Below are positions 1-7,857 of a stretch of 64,000 nucleotides of DNA, piece by piece. Position numbers and translations under genes: made by a program. Below the pieces are notes generated by a model, which had not been told where the DNA came from, did no database searches, and saw only the letters and a list, made by a program, of their open reading frames with translations. Position 1 is the first letter of the stretch. Each line of letters starts with the position of its first letter. Source of the stretch: Amycolatopsis pithecellobii (GTDB lineage: Bacteria > Actinomycetota > Actinomycetes > Mycobacteriales > Pseudonocardiaceae); assembly GCF_009707865.1 (NCBI RefSeq), contig NZ_WMBA01000013.1:1-64000 (forward strand), read 5' to 3'.

Positions 1-716
1 GGGTGGCCGCGCATACCGGGGGGCTCGGTGGCTATGCGGCGCGGGTGGTGGTTGCGGCCGACGCGTTGATCCCCGTCCCGGACGAGCTGGCAATGCCCGA
101 CGCGGTGTCGCTGCTCAACGACGGCCCGACGGCGCTGACCCTGTTCGGGACAGCGCAGGTCGAACCGGCCGACCAGGTGCTGGTCCTGGGGGCAGCAGGC
201 GGGATGGGCAGCCTGCTGGTGCAGCTCGTCCACGCGGCGGGAGCCCGGGTGATCGGCGGTGCGCGTGGTGAGCGCAAGCAGGCCCTCGTCCGTGGGCGGG
301 GAGCCGATGTCGTGGTGGACTACTCCGAGCCCGGCTGGCCCGCCTCGGTACAGGACGCCACGGACGGCAAGGGCGCCGATGTCGTCTTCGACGGCGTCGG
401 CGGAGAGGTCGGCCGCGCTGCATTCGCGGTGATCGCACGGGGAGGCCGGTTCTCCGCCCACGGGGCTGCCAGCGGCGGCTTCGCTGAGATCGATCGGGCC
501 GAAGCGGAACGCCGCCGAGTTGTGCTGCGGGGTATCCAGGACGTCCAGCTCACCGCTGAGGACAAGCGGTCGCTGAGCGTAAAAGCGCTCGCCGAGGCGG
601 CGGCAGGACGGCTCCGTCCGCTGGTCGGGCAGACTTTTGCGCTGCGACAGGCTGCCGAGGCGCACGCCGCGATCGAAGCGCGCGAGGTTGTCGGCAAGAC
701 GGTGCTGCTGGTCTGA
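1..716 (+). CDS. Quinone oxidoreductase-like MDR protein, 5' end outside window
   Basis: This is the C-terminal 237 residues of a zinc-independent medium-chain dehydrogenase/reductase of the NADPH:quinone oxidoreductase type. The Rossmann nucleotide loop LGAAGGMGS sits at visible residues 62-70, followed by GADVVVDY and DGVGG segments typical of the family. Family members are about 310-330 residues, so some 80-90 N-terminal residues should lie before base 1. The frame is open to the edge, so the GTG at 3 is not trusted as a start. The gene converges on the angucycline operon and ends 37 bp from it. It is more likely a neighbour than a pathway gene, but a redox role in tailoring cannot be excluded. 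Confidence 0.8.
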   Translation, partial: VAAHTGGLGGYAARVVVAADALIPVPDELAMPDAVSLLNDGPTALTLFGTAQVEPADQVLVLGAAGGMGSLLVQLVHAAGARVIGGARGERKQALVRGRGADVVVDYSEPGWPASVQDATDGKGADVVFDGVGGEVGRAAFAVIARGGRFSAHGAASGGFAEIDRAEAERRRVVLRGIQDVQLTAEDKRSLSVKALAEAAAGRLRPLVGQTFALRQAAEAHAAIEAREVVGKTVLLV

Positions 717-721
717 CCCGA

Positions 722-737
722 GGGCTGGGGACAGCCC
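722..737. terminator. Short hairpin between convergent genes
   Basis: GGGCTG (722-727) and CAGCCC (732-737) form a perfect 6-bp stem with a 4-nt loop in the 37-bp gap between convergent genes. There is no clear U-tract on either side, so terminator function is a weak inference from position. Confidence 0.3.
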
Positions 738-753
738 AGCGGAACGGGGCGAG

Positions 754-1428
754 TCAGGAAGCCCGGGCCGGTATACCGATCCGTGCGGCCACCGAGCACA
801 CGAGGTACTCCGGGGCGGCGGTCTCCAGGCGGGCGATCTCCTGCTGTCCCTCGGAGATCCGCGGATCGGCCATCCAGGCCCGGTACGCGGCCTCGTCTGT
901 CCACATCGGATAGTTCACGAAGGTCCGCCCGTCCTGACTGACGTAGGGCGTTGCCGAGATGAACCCGGGGAAGGCGCGTTTCCAGTCGCCGCTGCGGGCC
1001 AGCAGCTCCAGCACCGCCACGGCCGAGTCGCGACCGCCAAGGTGCCGCGTGGCCACCGCGACGATACCGGGTGGCTCGCCGGCGGCGGGCCCGCTGAGCC
1101 CGGGAGCCGCCAGCCCGCTGCGCGCCGTCGCCGCCAATACCTGCGGCCCCTTCGTGAGTTCGGCCAGCACCTGGCTCGCCGCGCTGCCGAAGTACCACAT
1201 GCGGTAAGCCTCTTCGGTCTCCCACAGCAGGTGGTGCACCACCGTGGTGCCGTCCAGGGAGATGTGCACGTGCCCGGCGGCAAAACCGGGAAGGTGCCGG
1301 ATCCACGTGGTCGTCTCGCCGGCGATCCGGTCGGCCAGTGCCGTGGCGGCGGCAGCGCCGTCCACCCGGAGGATCTCGAAGGTGGCGAACTGCGCGGGCC
1401 CGGTGGCCCACGGGTCAGCGGAAAGCAT
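754..1428 (-). CDS. Di-domain ABM-type (cofactor-independent) oxygenase, last gene of the angucycline operon
   Basis: This 224-residue protein consists of two antibiotic-biosynthesis-monooxygenase (ABM, ferredoxin-like fold) repeats. The first spans about residues 14-85 (hallmark ETEEAYRMWYF), the second about 125-200 (WTDEAAYRAWM). ABM enzymes oxidise anthrones and related aromatic polyketides without a bound metal. Tandem-ABM proteins in angucycline-derived pathways (the AlpJ/JadG/GilOII group) open or contract the B ring, so that role is a candidate here; it is inferred from domain layout and context only. The ATG overlaps the end of the upstream NmrA-like gene by 14 bp, implying coupling and a shared job. 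An anthrone oxygenase without ring cleavage is the main alternative. Confidence 0.75.
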   Translation of the reverse strand: MLSADPWATGPAQFATFEILRVDGAAAATALADRIAGETTTWIRHLPGFAAGHVHISLDGTTVVHHLLWETEEAYRMWYFGSAASQVLAELTKGPQVLAATARSGLAAPGLSGPAAGEPPGIVAVATRHLGGRDSAVAVLELLARSGDWKRAFPGFISATPYVSQDGRTFVNYPMWTDEAAYRAWMADPRISEGQQEIARLETAAPEYLVCSVAARIGIPARAS

Positions 1429-2278
1429 TGATGTGCTCCTCGGCCCACTCCCGGAAGGTGTGCGCCGGCCTGCCGATGATCTTCTCGACGGCCTTCGAAC
1501 CGACCTCCGGCTCCTTGGTCAGCATGGCGAAGTAGTCCAGCGCGCCGTCGGCGTAGGAAGGTGGCCACCCGGTCGCCACCATCTGCGCACGGGCCTGTTC
1601 CGCATGCACGTCCTCCCAGCCCAGCTCACGCCCGAGCACCTCGCCGATGATGTTCACCTGCTCCCGCTGCGTCAAGACCTCAGGACCGGTGATGAGGTAG
1701 GCCTGCCGCGCGTGGCCCTCGCCGGTCAGGGTACGGGCGGCGACGGCGCCGAGGTCCGCCTCGTGCACGGCGGTGCGTGCGGCCTCGCCGTAGGGGAAGT
1801 GGACCACGCCGCCTTTCTTGATCTGGCCGGCGAAACCGAGTGCGTTCGCCATGAAGCCGGTGGTGCGCAAGAAAGTCCACTCGACTCCCGAGTCCCTCAG
1901 TAGCTCCTCGAGGTAGGCGTGGCAGTTGTTGTCCCGCCGTTCGAGTCCGATGTGGACACCGACGGAGGAGACCAGCGCCACCCGGCGCACGTGCTTCTCG
2001 AACTTTTCCAGCACCGCCGGCGCGGTCTCGACGCCGAGCGTGAAGAACGGCCACATCCACAGCACGCCGTCGACCCCGTCGAGCGCGGCCTCCACACCGG
2101 CCGGGTCCTTGAGATCGCCTTCGCAGAGCTGGACGCCTGCGGGGAGCCTGCCGACGTCCGGGTCGCCGGGCAGCACCAGCGCACGCACCTCGGCGCCTTC
2201 CTCGAGTAAACAGGCGGCGGCGTGGATGCCGACGTTGCCCGTGGCGGCGGTGATCAGAACTGTGTTACCGGAACTCAT
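1415..2278 (-). CDS. NmrA-like atypical SDR (NAD(P)H-binding reductase)
   Basis: A 287-residue NmrA/HSCARG-type Rossmann protein. Its N-terminal nucleotide loop TAATGNVG (residues 10-17) replaces the classical TGATGxxG. A short central SSVGVH stretch and an RTTGFMANAL segment match the NAD(P)-dependent NmrA family, which includes quinone and azo reductases and regulatory NADPH sensors; there is no YxxxK catalytic pair of a normal SDR. It lies 34 bp after the carboxylase epsilon gene and overlaps the downstream ABM gene by 14 bp. The tight pairing suggests it supplies a reduced quinone or flavin for the ABM enzyme, or reduces its product. A sugar ketoreductase role is possible but less likely from the fold. 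Confidence 0.75.
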   Translation of the reverse strand: MSSGNTVLITAATGNVGIHAAACLLEEGAEVRALVLPGDPDVGRLPAGVQLCEGDLKDPAGVEAALDGVDGVLWMWPFFTLGVETAPAVLEKFEKHVRRVALVSSVGVHIGLERRDNNCHAYLEELLRDSGVEWTFLRTTGFMANALGFAGQIKKGGVVHFPYGEAARTAVHEADLGAVAARTLTGEGHARQAYLITGPEVLTQREQVNIIGEVLGRELGWEDVHAEQARAQMVATGWPPSYADGALDYFAMLTKEPEVGSKAVEKIIGRPAHTFREWAEEHINAFR

Positions 2279-2312
2279 GAGTGGTTCCTTTCCGTGGCAG
2301 GGAAAATCCGCG

Positions 2313-2540
2313 TCACACCGCGATCCGGGCTACGCCGCGGGACCGGTCTGTGATGCGCCAGCTGCGCGGGCCCCACTGCGCTGTGGCGGGTTCGGGGCGC
2401 CGCCAGGTTGCCGGCGCGCGGTCGAGCGGGGCGGGCCGGCCCGCTCGGCCGGTCAGCACCACGACGAGCGCGGCGAGCTCCACCGGATCGGGACGGCCGC
2501 GAACGACCCGGATGACGGCTTCGGTGTGCGTCGTTGTCAT
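2313..2540 (-). CDS. Acyl-CoA carboxylase epsilon subunit
   Basis: A 75-residue protein with the epsilon-subunit signature: N-terminal IRVVRGRPDPVELAALVVVL (residues 10-29) and a C-terminal tryptophan-rich W..R tail. Actinobacterial acyl-CoA carboxylases use this small subunit to hold the alpha (biotin) and beta (carboxyltransferase) chains together. The ATG at 2540 is preceded by AGGAG at good spacing. It lies 29 bp after the beta subunit gene, so the complex is encoded within the polyketide operon. The coding frame is open further upstream through the beta gene, but only the part from 2540 has family character. Confidence 0.85.
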   Translation of the reverse strand: MTTTHTEAVIRVVRGRPDPVELAALVVVLTGRAGRPAPLDRAPATWRRPEPATAQWGPRSWRITDRSRGVARIAV

Positions 2541-2569
2541 CGTTTCTCCTTTGCCCAGAGGGAAATTCG

Positions 2570-4168
2570 TCACTGCGGCGGATTTCCGTGCTTGCGGGAG
2601 GGCAGGTCGGCGTGCTTGCTGCGCAGCATGGCGAGCGAGTCGACCAGGACGGCCCTGGTGTCGCGCGGGTCGATGATGTCGTCCACGAGGCCGCGTTCGG
2701 CCGCGTAGTAGGGGTGCATGAGCTGCGTGCGGTAATCCTGGATCTTCTGCCTGCGCACGACGGCAGGATCCTCGGCGGCGGCGATCTCGCGGCGGAAGAT
2801 GACGTTGGCGGCCCCCTCCGCGCCCATCACCGCGATCTCGTTTCCCGGCCAGGCGAAAGTCAGGTCGGCCCCGATCGAGCACGAGTCCATGACGATCCAC
2901 GCGCCGCCGTATGCCTTGCGCAGCACCACCGAGATCCGCGGCACCGTGGCGTTGCAGTACGCGTACAGCAGCTTGGCGCCGTGCCGGATGATGCCGTTGT
3001 GTTCCTGGTCCACCCCGGGCAGGAACCCCGGCACATCGACCAGTGTGACCAGCGGGATGTTGAAGGCGTCGCAGAACTGCACGAACCGCGCGGCCTTCTC
3101 GCTGGCCTTGATGTCCAGGACGCCGGCCTGGACGCTGGGCTGGTTGGCGACGATGCCGGCCACCTCGCCGCCCAGCCGCGCAAGGGCGCACACGACGTTG
3201 CCCGCCCAGGCGGGGTGCACCTCGAAGAACTCGCCGTCGTCGACGATCTCCCCGATCACGTGCCGGATGTCGTAGACCCGGCTGGGATCGTCCGGCACGA
3301 TGTCGAGCAGGGCGCCGGTGCGCCGGTCCGCGAGGTCGGCGCTCGGCGCCGCGGGCGGGAGCTCGCGGTTGTTGGATGGCAGCAGCGACAGCAGGTATCG
3401 CACGTCCTGAAGGCACGATTGCTCGTCGTCGTAGGCGAAGTGTGCGACTCCCGACATCGTGGCGTGCACATCCGCGCCGCCGAGACCGTTGTGGCTCATC
3501 TGTTCGCCGGTGACCGCCTGTACGACGTCGGGCCCGGTGATGAACATCTGGGCGGTGTCCCGGACCATGAAGACGAAGTCGGTGAGGGCGGGGGAGTAGG
3601 CCGCGCCGCCCGCGCATGGCCCGAGCATCACGCTGATCTGCGGGATGACGCCCGAAGCGCGGGTGTTGTGCCGGAAGATGGTGCCGTAGCCGGCCAATGC
3701 GGAGACGCCCTCCTGGATCCGTGCCCCGGCGCCGTCGTTCAGCGAGACAAGGGGGACGCCGGCGGAAAGCGCTTTCTCCATGATCTTGTGGATCTTGGCG
3801 GCATGTGCCTCGCCCAGCGCGCCGCCGAAAATGCGGAAGTCGTGTGCGTAGACACAGACCGTCCGGCCGTGCACCGTTCCCCAGCCCGTGACCACCCCGT
3901 CGGTGTAGGGCTTTTTGTCCTCCAGGCCGAACCCCGATGCCCGGTGCCGCCGCAGCGGCTCCACCTCGTGGAACGAACCGGGATCCAGCAGCAGCTCGAT
4001 GCGTTCGTGTGCGGTCAGCTTGCCCCTGGCGTGCTGGCGCTCGGTGGCGGCCGGATCGGTGCCGGCGCGGGCCTCGTCCTTGATCAGGGCGAGCTCCTCC
4101 AGGCGCTCGCGCAGGGTCCAGTCCGCACGCCGCTCGTCGCGCGCGGCCGGGGTCGTTTCAGCAGTCAT
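2570..4168 (-). CDS. Acyl-CoA (acetyl/propionyl-CoA) carboxylase beta subunit
   Basis: A carboxyltransferase of 532 residues, the usual length for AccD/PccB proteins. The N-terminal half carries HARGKLTAHERI and LNDGAGARIQEG; the C-terminal half has the VPGFLPG and YGGAWIVM motifs that line the acyl-CoA/biotin site. With the alpha chain at 14.3-16.0 kb and the epsilon subunit next door, it should make malonyl-CoA (or methylmalonyl-CoA) for the KS/CLF. I chose the ATG at 4168 because GAGG lies 6 nt before it and overlaps the stop of the upstream exporter gene; an in-frame GTG at 4180 is the alternative. A propionyl-CoA preference cannot be judged from sequence alone. Confidence 0.92.
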   Translation of the reverse strand: MTAETTPAARDERRADWTLRERLEELALIKDEARAGTDPAATERQHARGKLTAHERIELLLDPGSFHEVEPLRRHRASGFGLEDKKPYTDGVVTGWGTVHGRTVCVYAHDFRIFGGALGEAHAAKIHKIMEKALSAGVPLVSLNDGAGARIQEGVSALAGYGTIFRHNTRASGVIPQISVMLGPCAGGAAYSPALTDFVFMVRDTAQMFITGPDVVQAVTGEQMSHNGLGGADVHATMSGVAHFAYDDEQSCLQDVRYLLSLLPSNNRELPPAAPSADLADRRTGALLDIVPDDPSRVYDIRHVIGEIVDDGEFFEVHPAWAGNVVCALARLGGEVAGIVANQPSVQAGVLDIKASEKAARFVQFCDAFNIPLVTLVDVPGFLPGVDQEHNGIIRHGAKLLYAYCNATVPRISVVLRKAYGGAWIVMDSCSIGADLTFAWPGNEIAVMGAEGAANVIFRREIAAAEDPAVVRRQKIQDYRTQLMHPYYAAERGLVDDIIDPRDTRAVLVDSLAMLRSKHADLPSRKHGNPPQ

Positions 4169-4176
4169 CTGGTTCC

Positions 4177-5598
4177 TCACGCTCCCGCATCGGATTCAGG
4201 AAGGTTGCTCGCCGCGTGCGGCCGCAGACCGGAAAGGCCGGCGACCATGCCCACGCAGGCGACGGCGGTCACCAGCCACAGCGCCGCGCGGGTCCCGGCG
4301 GTGGCGAGCAGCGCGGCGGTCAGCGCCGGCACCACGGCGGCGGCCACCTGCACCGCGCTCTGGTACAGACCAATCGCCATCCCCTTGTCCGCCGTGGAAA
4401 CCCGGGCGGCGGCCTGGATGTTGAGTGCGGCGAAGGCCAGTACGAAGGCGGCGCCCAGCAGCAGCATCGGGGGAAGGAGGCCGGTGGTGTAGTCCGCGGG
4501 TACGGGCCGCCACAGCATCAGCAGACAGGCGGCCGGCGGGCCCAGCGAGCCCAGCGCCACCAACCGCGAGGTGCCGAACCGCGCGGCGATCCGCGCCGCC
4601 AGCGGCGTTGTCATCACCAGCGGAATGCCGGCGGGCAGGAACGCCAGCGCGGTCTGCAGTGGTGACCAGCCCAGCCGGTTTTGCAACAGCACCGTCGCGG
4701 TCAGCAGCAGACCGATATTGCACCCGTTGAGAGCCGCGGCGCCGAGCATCGAGCGGATCAGCGTGCCGTCGCGTACCACACCAAGGCGGACCAGCGGCCG
4801 GGACGCGACCCGTTCCACCCGCGCGAAGCACGCCATCAGCAGCACCGCCAGCGCCAGCGCGCCGAAGGCTCGCGGATCGGCCCAGCCGTGGTCGGCGACC
4901 GACACGATGCCGTACACCAGTGCGGCCAGTGCGGCGCACCAGGAGGCGGCTCCCGGCAGGTCGAACCGGCGTAGTCCACCCGGCGGCCCGGCCGGCCCCC
5001 CGGGGATGAGCCGCACGCCGAACGCGAAGAGCACCAGCGCGACCGGTGCCGGGAACAGGAACGTCCACTGCCAGCTCACCTCCGTGAGCAGCCCCGACAG
5101 CACCAGACCGGTGGTGAACCCGGCCGCGCCGAAGAGGCTGTAGACCGACACGGCGCGGTTGCGGTCGCGGCCATCCCGGAAGGTGGTCTGGATGATGGCC
5201 ATCCCGGTGGGCGCGGTGAGCGCGGCGCAGAAGCCCTTGACGAAGCGGGTCGCGATCAGCACGCCCGGGTCGCGGGTGACGGCGCTCAGCACCGAGGCCG
5301 CCGCGAACCCGGCCAGCGCGGCGAGGTACACCCTGCGCCGCCCCAGCAGCTCCACGACCCGCGCGCCGAACAGGAGGAGCCCGCCGAATCCCAGCGCGAA
5401 GCCACTCACGAGCCACTGCGCGGTGGTCAGCGTCAGTCCGAGCCGTGCGCTCACCGAAGGCAGCGCCACGAGCATCACCGAGACCTCGAGCGCGTCGATC
5501 AGCATCGTCGCCGCCAGTACGGCCAGCAAGCCCCGTGATGCCGAGGTCGTGGGCATCGCGCCGGCCTCGCCGGTGCGGGCCTGTGCGGAGCGATCCAT
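4177..5598 (-). CDS. MFS drug-efflux transporter (DHA2-like), probable angucycline exporter
   Basis: A 473-residue membrane protein with about 14 hydrophobic segments, the topology of the DHA2 (EmrB/QacA) group of major facilitator proteins. Motif-A-like GARVVELLGRRRVYL follows the second helix and RFVKGFCAALTAP lies in the region of the third to fourth helices. Its place inside the operon, 22 bp after the oxygenase-reductase gene and 8 bp before the carboxylase beta gene, argues that it exports the product and gives self-resistance, like LanJ/UrdJ-type transporters of related clusters. The ATG at 5598 is the first in frame; a second at 5556 is possible because the first residues are hydrophilic and poorly conserved in type. 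Confidence 0.85.
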   Translation of the reverse strand: MDRSAQARTGEAGAMPTTSASRGLLAVLAATMLIDALEVSVMLVALPSVSARLGLTLTTAQWLVSGFALGFGGLLLFGARVVELLGRRRVYLAALAGFAAASVLSAVTRDPGVLIATRFVKGFCAALTAPTGMAIIQTTFRDGRDRNRAVSVYSLFGAAGFTTGLVLSGLLTEVSWQWTFLFPAPVALVLFAFGVRLIPGGPAGPPGGLRRFDLPGAASWCAALAALVYGIVSVADHGWADPRAFGALALAVLLMACFARVERVASRPLVRLGVVRDGTLIRSMLGAAALNGCNIGLLLTATVLLQNRLGWSPLQTALAFLPAGIPLVMTTPLAARIAARFGTSRLVALGSLGPPAACLLMLWRPVPADYTTGLLPPMLLLGAAFVLAFAALNIQAAARVSTADKGMAIGLYQSAVQVAAAVVPALTAALLATAGTRAALWLVTAVACVGMVAGLSGLRPHAASNLPESDAGA

Positions 5599-5620
5599 GT
5601 CCTGTCCCCGATCCCCGGTC

Positions 5621-6382
5621 TCAGCCGAGCAGCGTGCCGCCGCTGGCGTCGACGAAGGATCCGGTTATCCAGCGGGCGTTGTCCGAGGCGAGGAAGGCCA
5701 CCACGTCGGCCACGTCGTCCGGTTCGCCGACCCGGCCGAACGCGGACAACTGTGCCATCTGCTCGACCGCCTCCGGTATGTCGAAGACCGGGCTGCCGTT
5801 GCGCGTGATACCGGGCGCCACGCTGTTGATGGTGATGTTCCGTGGCGCGAGGTACTTGGCGAAATGCAAGGCCAGCTGCTCGACCGCGCCCTTCGTCATC
5901 GCGTAGGCGATCTCCTCGGGATTGGCGAACCGGGTGAGTCCTGACGAGATGTTCACGATCCGTGCGCCGGGCGCCAGGTTTGTCAGCGCTCGCTGGATGA
6001 TGAAGAACGGCGCCTTCGCGTTGACCGTGAACAGCCGGTCGAACTGCTCCGGCGTGAGGTCCTCGGCAGCCACCCCGCCCATCACGCCCGCGTTGTTGAC
6101 CAGGATGTTCAGCTCGGTGGAGCCCGTGCGCTCCTTCAGCCCTCGCTCCAGGCCGAGGAACAGCTCATGGACGTCCCCGGCGCGGCCGAGCTCCGCCTGC
6201 ACCGCGAAGGCGCGCCCGCCGTCCTTCTCGATCGACGCGACGACCTCCTCGGCCGCGTCCTGGCGGCTGGCGTAGTGCACGGCGACCAGCGCGCCGTCCC
6301 TGGCCAGTCGACGGGCGATCGCGCGGCCGATGCCCCGGCTCGCACCGGTGACGAGCGCGGTCTTTCCCTCGAGGTTGCTCAT
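5621..6382 (-). CDS. Internal translation product: stand-alone SDR reductase of the fusion gene
   Basis: The ATG at 6382 (residue 492 of the fusion) begins a complete 253-residue SDR: TGASRGIG at its residues 10-17, NNAG near 90 and the YAMTK catalytic pair. AGGAG stands at 6390-6394, 7 nt before this ATG, which is an ideal ribosome binding site inside an open reading frame. In the gaudimycin system the PgaM reductase part is known to be made separately by internal initiation and to associate with the full-length fusion. The sequence here has what is needed for the same behaviour. That both products are made is inferred, not seen. Confidence 0.6.
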   Translation of the reverse strand: MSNLEGKTALVTGASRGIGRAIARRLARDGALVAVHYASRQDAAEEVVASIEKDGGRAFAVQAELGRAGDVHELFLGLERGLKERTGSTELNILVNNAGVMGGVAAEDLTPEQFDRLFTVNAKAPFFIIQRALTNLAPGARIVNISSGLTRFANPEEIAYAMTKGAVEQLALHFAKYLAPRNITINSVAPGITRNGSPVFDIPEAVEQMAQLSAFGRVGEPDDVADVVAFLASDNARWITGSFVDASGGTLLG

Positions 6383-7855
6383 TTCGTCTCTCCTGTCGGC
6401 GAGTGTCGTGACGGTGTCGGGGATGGGAGGGCCGAACCAGCGGCGCAGCGCGGCGGGCAGCCCGGCGCGCCCGCTGGAGTCCGCCCAGGCCACATAGCCG
6501 TCCGGGCGGATGAGAACGGCGTCGCCGGGTGCGCCGGCCGGCGGCCGGTCGGCGGCCAGGATGTCCACGCGGTCCGCCCACGGGCGGGCCGCGTCGCGCA
6601 GCAGCTCGAGGCGGCTGGGGTCACCCGAGAAGTCCGCCAGCAGTCCCCGGCCGCCGGTCGGCTGCGGCCCGTGTGCCAGCCGCGTCCCCGCCGCCGCGTC
6701 GCCGTCCTGGCCGGTGCCGTAGCGGATCCCGAGTCCCGAGATCATGCCTGCCAGGTGCCGCCGGGCGGGCTCGTAACCGATGAGCTCGGCCAGCACGGTG
6801 CGCGTGGCCTCCACCTCGGGACCGCCGAGCAGCAGCCCGGCCTGGGCCTCGATGTTGCCGAGCACCTGAGCACCCGCCGCGTGCCGCTCCGTGTGGTAGG
6901 TGTCCAGGAGCGTGCCGGGCGCCCGGCCGGTCACCACCAGCGCCAGCTTCCAGCCGAGATTCACCGCGTCCTGCAGACCGAGGTTGAGCGCCTGACCGCC
7001 GATCGGCATCTGCTGATGTGCCGCGTCGCCTGCCAGCAGTACCCGGCCCTCGCGGTACCGCGCCGCCTGGCGGGAGGCGTCGCCGAAGGAGTTGACCCAC
7101 ACCGGCGTGCCGTGGCCGATGTCCTCCCCGGTGACACGGAGCCAGGCCTCCCGGATATCCGCGAAACCCGGCTCGCCGGTACGACCACCGGCGACGGCAC
7201 CGAACTCGTGCACCATCACCCGTGTCACCCCGGCGGGGTTGCGGGCCGCGATGGCCAGGCCGTGGGGCAGGCGCTGGAAGCGCCGGGCGGGAATCTCGAT
7301 GCCGGCCACGTCGGCACGCAGGAGCTCCCGCACCGCGCCGTGCCCGGGGAAGGGGATGCCGGCGAGACGGCGCACCGTGCTGTCCTCCCCATCACAGCCG
7401 ACCAGGTACCGCCCCAGAACGCGGCCCGGCCCATCCGGACCGTCCACCCGCGCTTCGACATGGCCCGGGTGGACCGTCAGCTCTCGCAGCTCATGGCCGC
7501 GGCGCACGTCCGCGCCGAGGGAGACCGCCCATTGCTGCAGGACGGCCTCGGTTCGCACCTGGGGGACCTTCCACTGACCCGGGTACGGGCTCGGCAGGGT
7601 CAGGTCGAGTGGGATGCCGCCGAAGTGGCCCATCACGTCGTTCGGCAGCTCTCCGAAGCGCCGGAGCAGGTCGCGGCTGTGGAAGAGCTCCATCGTCCGG
7701 GCGTGCAGCGTCGAGGCCCGCGATTCGGTGGTCGGCTCCTGCCTGCGCTCGAGGACCACCACGTCGGCGCCGCCGAGTCGCAGCTCGCCCGCGAGCATCA
7801 GGCCGACCGGGCCGGCCCCGGCCACGACGACCTGGGTCCGGATCTCCGCCGCCAT
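5621..7855 (-). CDS. Angucycline oxygenase-reductase fusion (PgaM/UrdM-like)
   Basis: A single open frame of 744 residues joins a class A FAD hydroxylase (1-491) to a short-chain dehydrogenase/reductase (492-744). The hydroxylase has GAGPVG at the N-terminus, GCDG in the middle and the FAD motif LAGDAAH followed by [19 protein letters not shown]. The reductase has TGASRGIG, NNAG and YAMTK. This architecture is that of PgaM, CabV, UrdM and LanV, which act with the PgaE-type oxygenase on the early angucyclinone around C12 and C12b and reduce C6. It starts 2 nt after the aromatase stop (TGAGCATG). No stop codon separates the two halves. A separate reductase can also be made from an internal start (see 5621-6382). 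Confidence 0.9.
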   Translation of the reverse strand: MAAEIRTQVVVAGAGPVGLMLAGELRLGGADVVVLERRQEPTTESRASTLHARTMELFHSRDLLRRFGELPNDVMGHFGGIPLDLTLPSPYPGQWKVPQVRTEAVLQQWAVSLGADVRRGHELRELTVHPGHVEARVDGPDGPGRVLGRYLVGCDGEDSTVRRLAGIPFPGHGAVRELLRADVAGIEIPARRFQRLPHGLAIAARNPAGVTRVMVHEFGAVAGGRTGEPGFADIREAWLRVTGEDIGHGTPVWVNSFGDASRQAARYREGRVLLAGDAAHQQMPIGGQALNLGLQDAVNLGWKLALVVTGRAPGTLLDTYHTERHAAGAQVLGNIEAQAGLLLGGPEVEATRTVLAELIGYEPARRHLAGMISGLGIRYGTGQDGDAAAGTRLAHGPQPTGGRGLLADFSGDPSRLELLRDAARPWADRVDILAADRPPAGAPGDAVLIRPDGYVAWADSSGRAGLPAALRRWFGPPIPDTVTTLADRRDEMSNLEGKTALVTGASRGIGRAIARRLARDGALVAVHYASRQDAAEEVVASIEKDGGRAFAVQAELGRAGDVHELFLGLERGLKERTGSTELNILVNNAGVMGGVAAEDLTPEQFDRLFTVNAKAPFFIIQRALTNLAPGARIVNISSGLTRFANPEEIAYAMTKGAVEQLALHFAKYLAPRNITINSVAPGITRNGSPVFDIPEAVEQMAQLSAFGRVGEPDDVADVVAFLASDNARWITGSFVDASGGTLLG

Positions 7856-7857
7856 GC

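Noticed and set aside
2534-4492. Long plus-strand open frame antisense to the carboxylase beta gene
   Set aside because: It mirrors the GC-rich third positions of the real gene, has no family motifs and no ribosome binding site. Similar antisense frames at 27.6-30.3, 34.6-37.4 and 40.6-42.5 kb were discarded for the same reason.
6383-6400. Possibility that the oxygenase and reductase are two genes joined by a lost stop codon
   Set aside because: Natural fusions of this exact type (PgaM, UrdM, CabV) are known and the linker is in frame with normal codon use, so a sequencing artefact is unnecessary.
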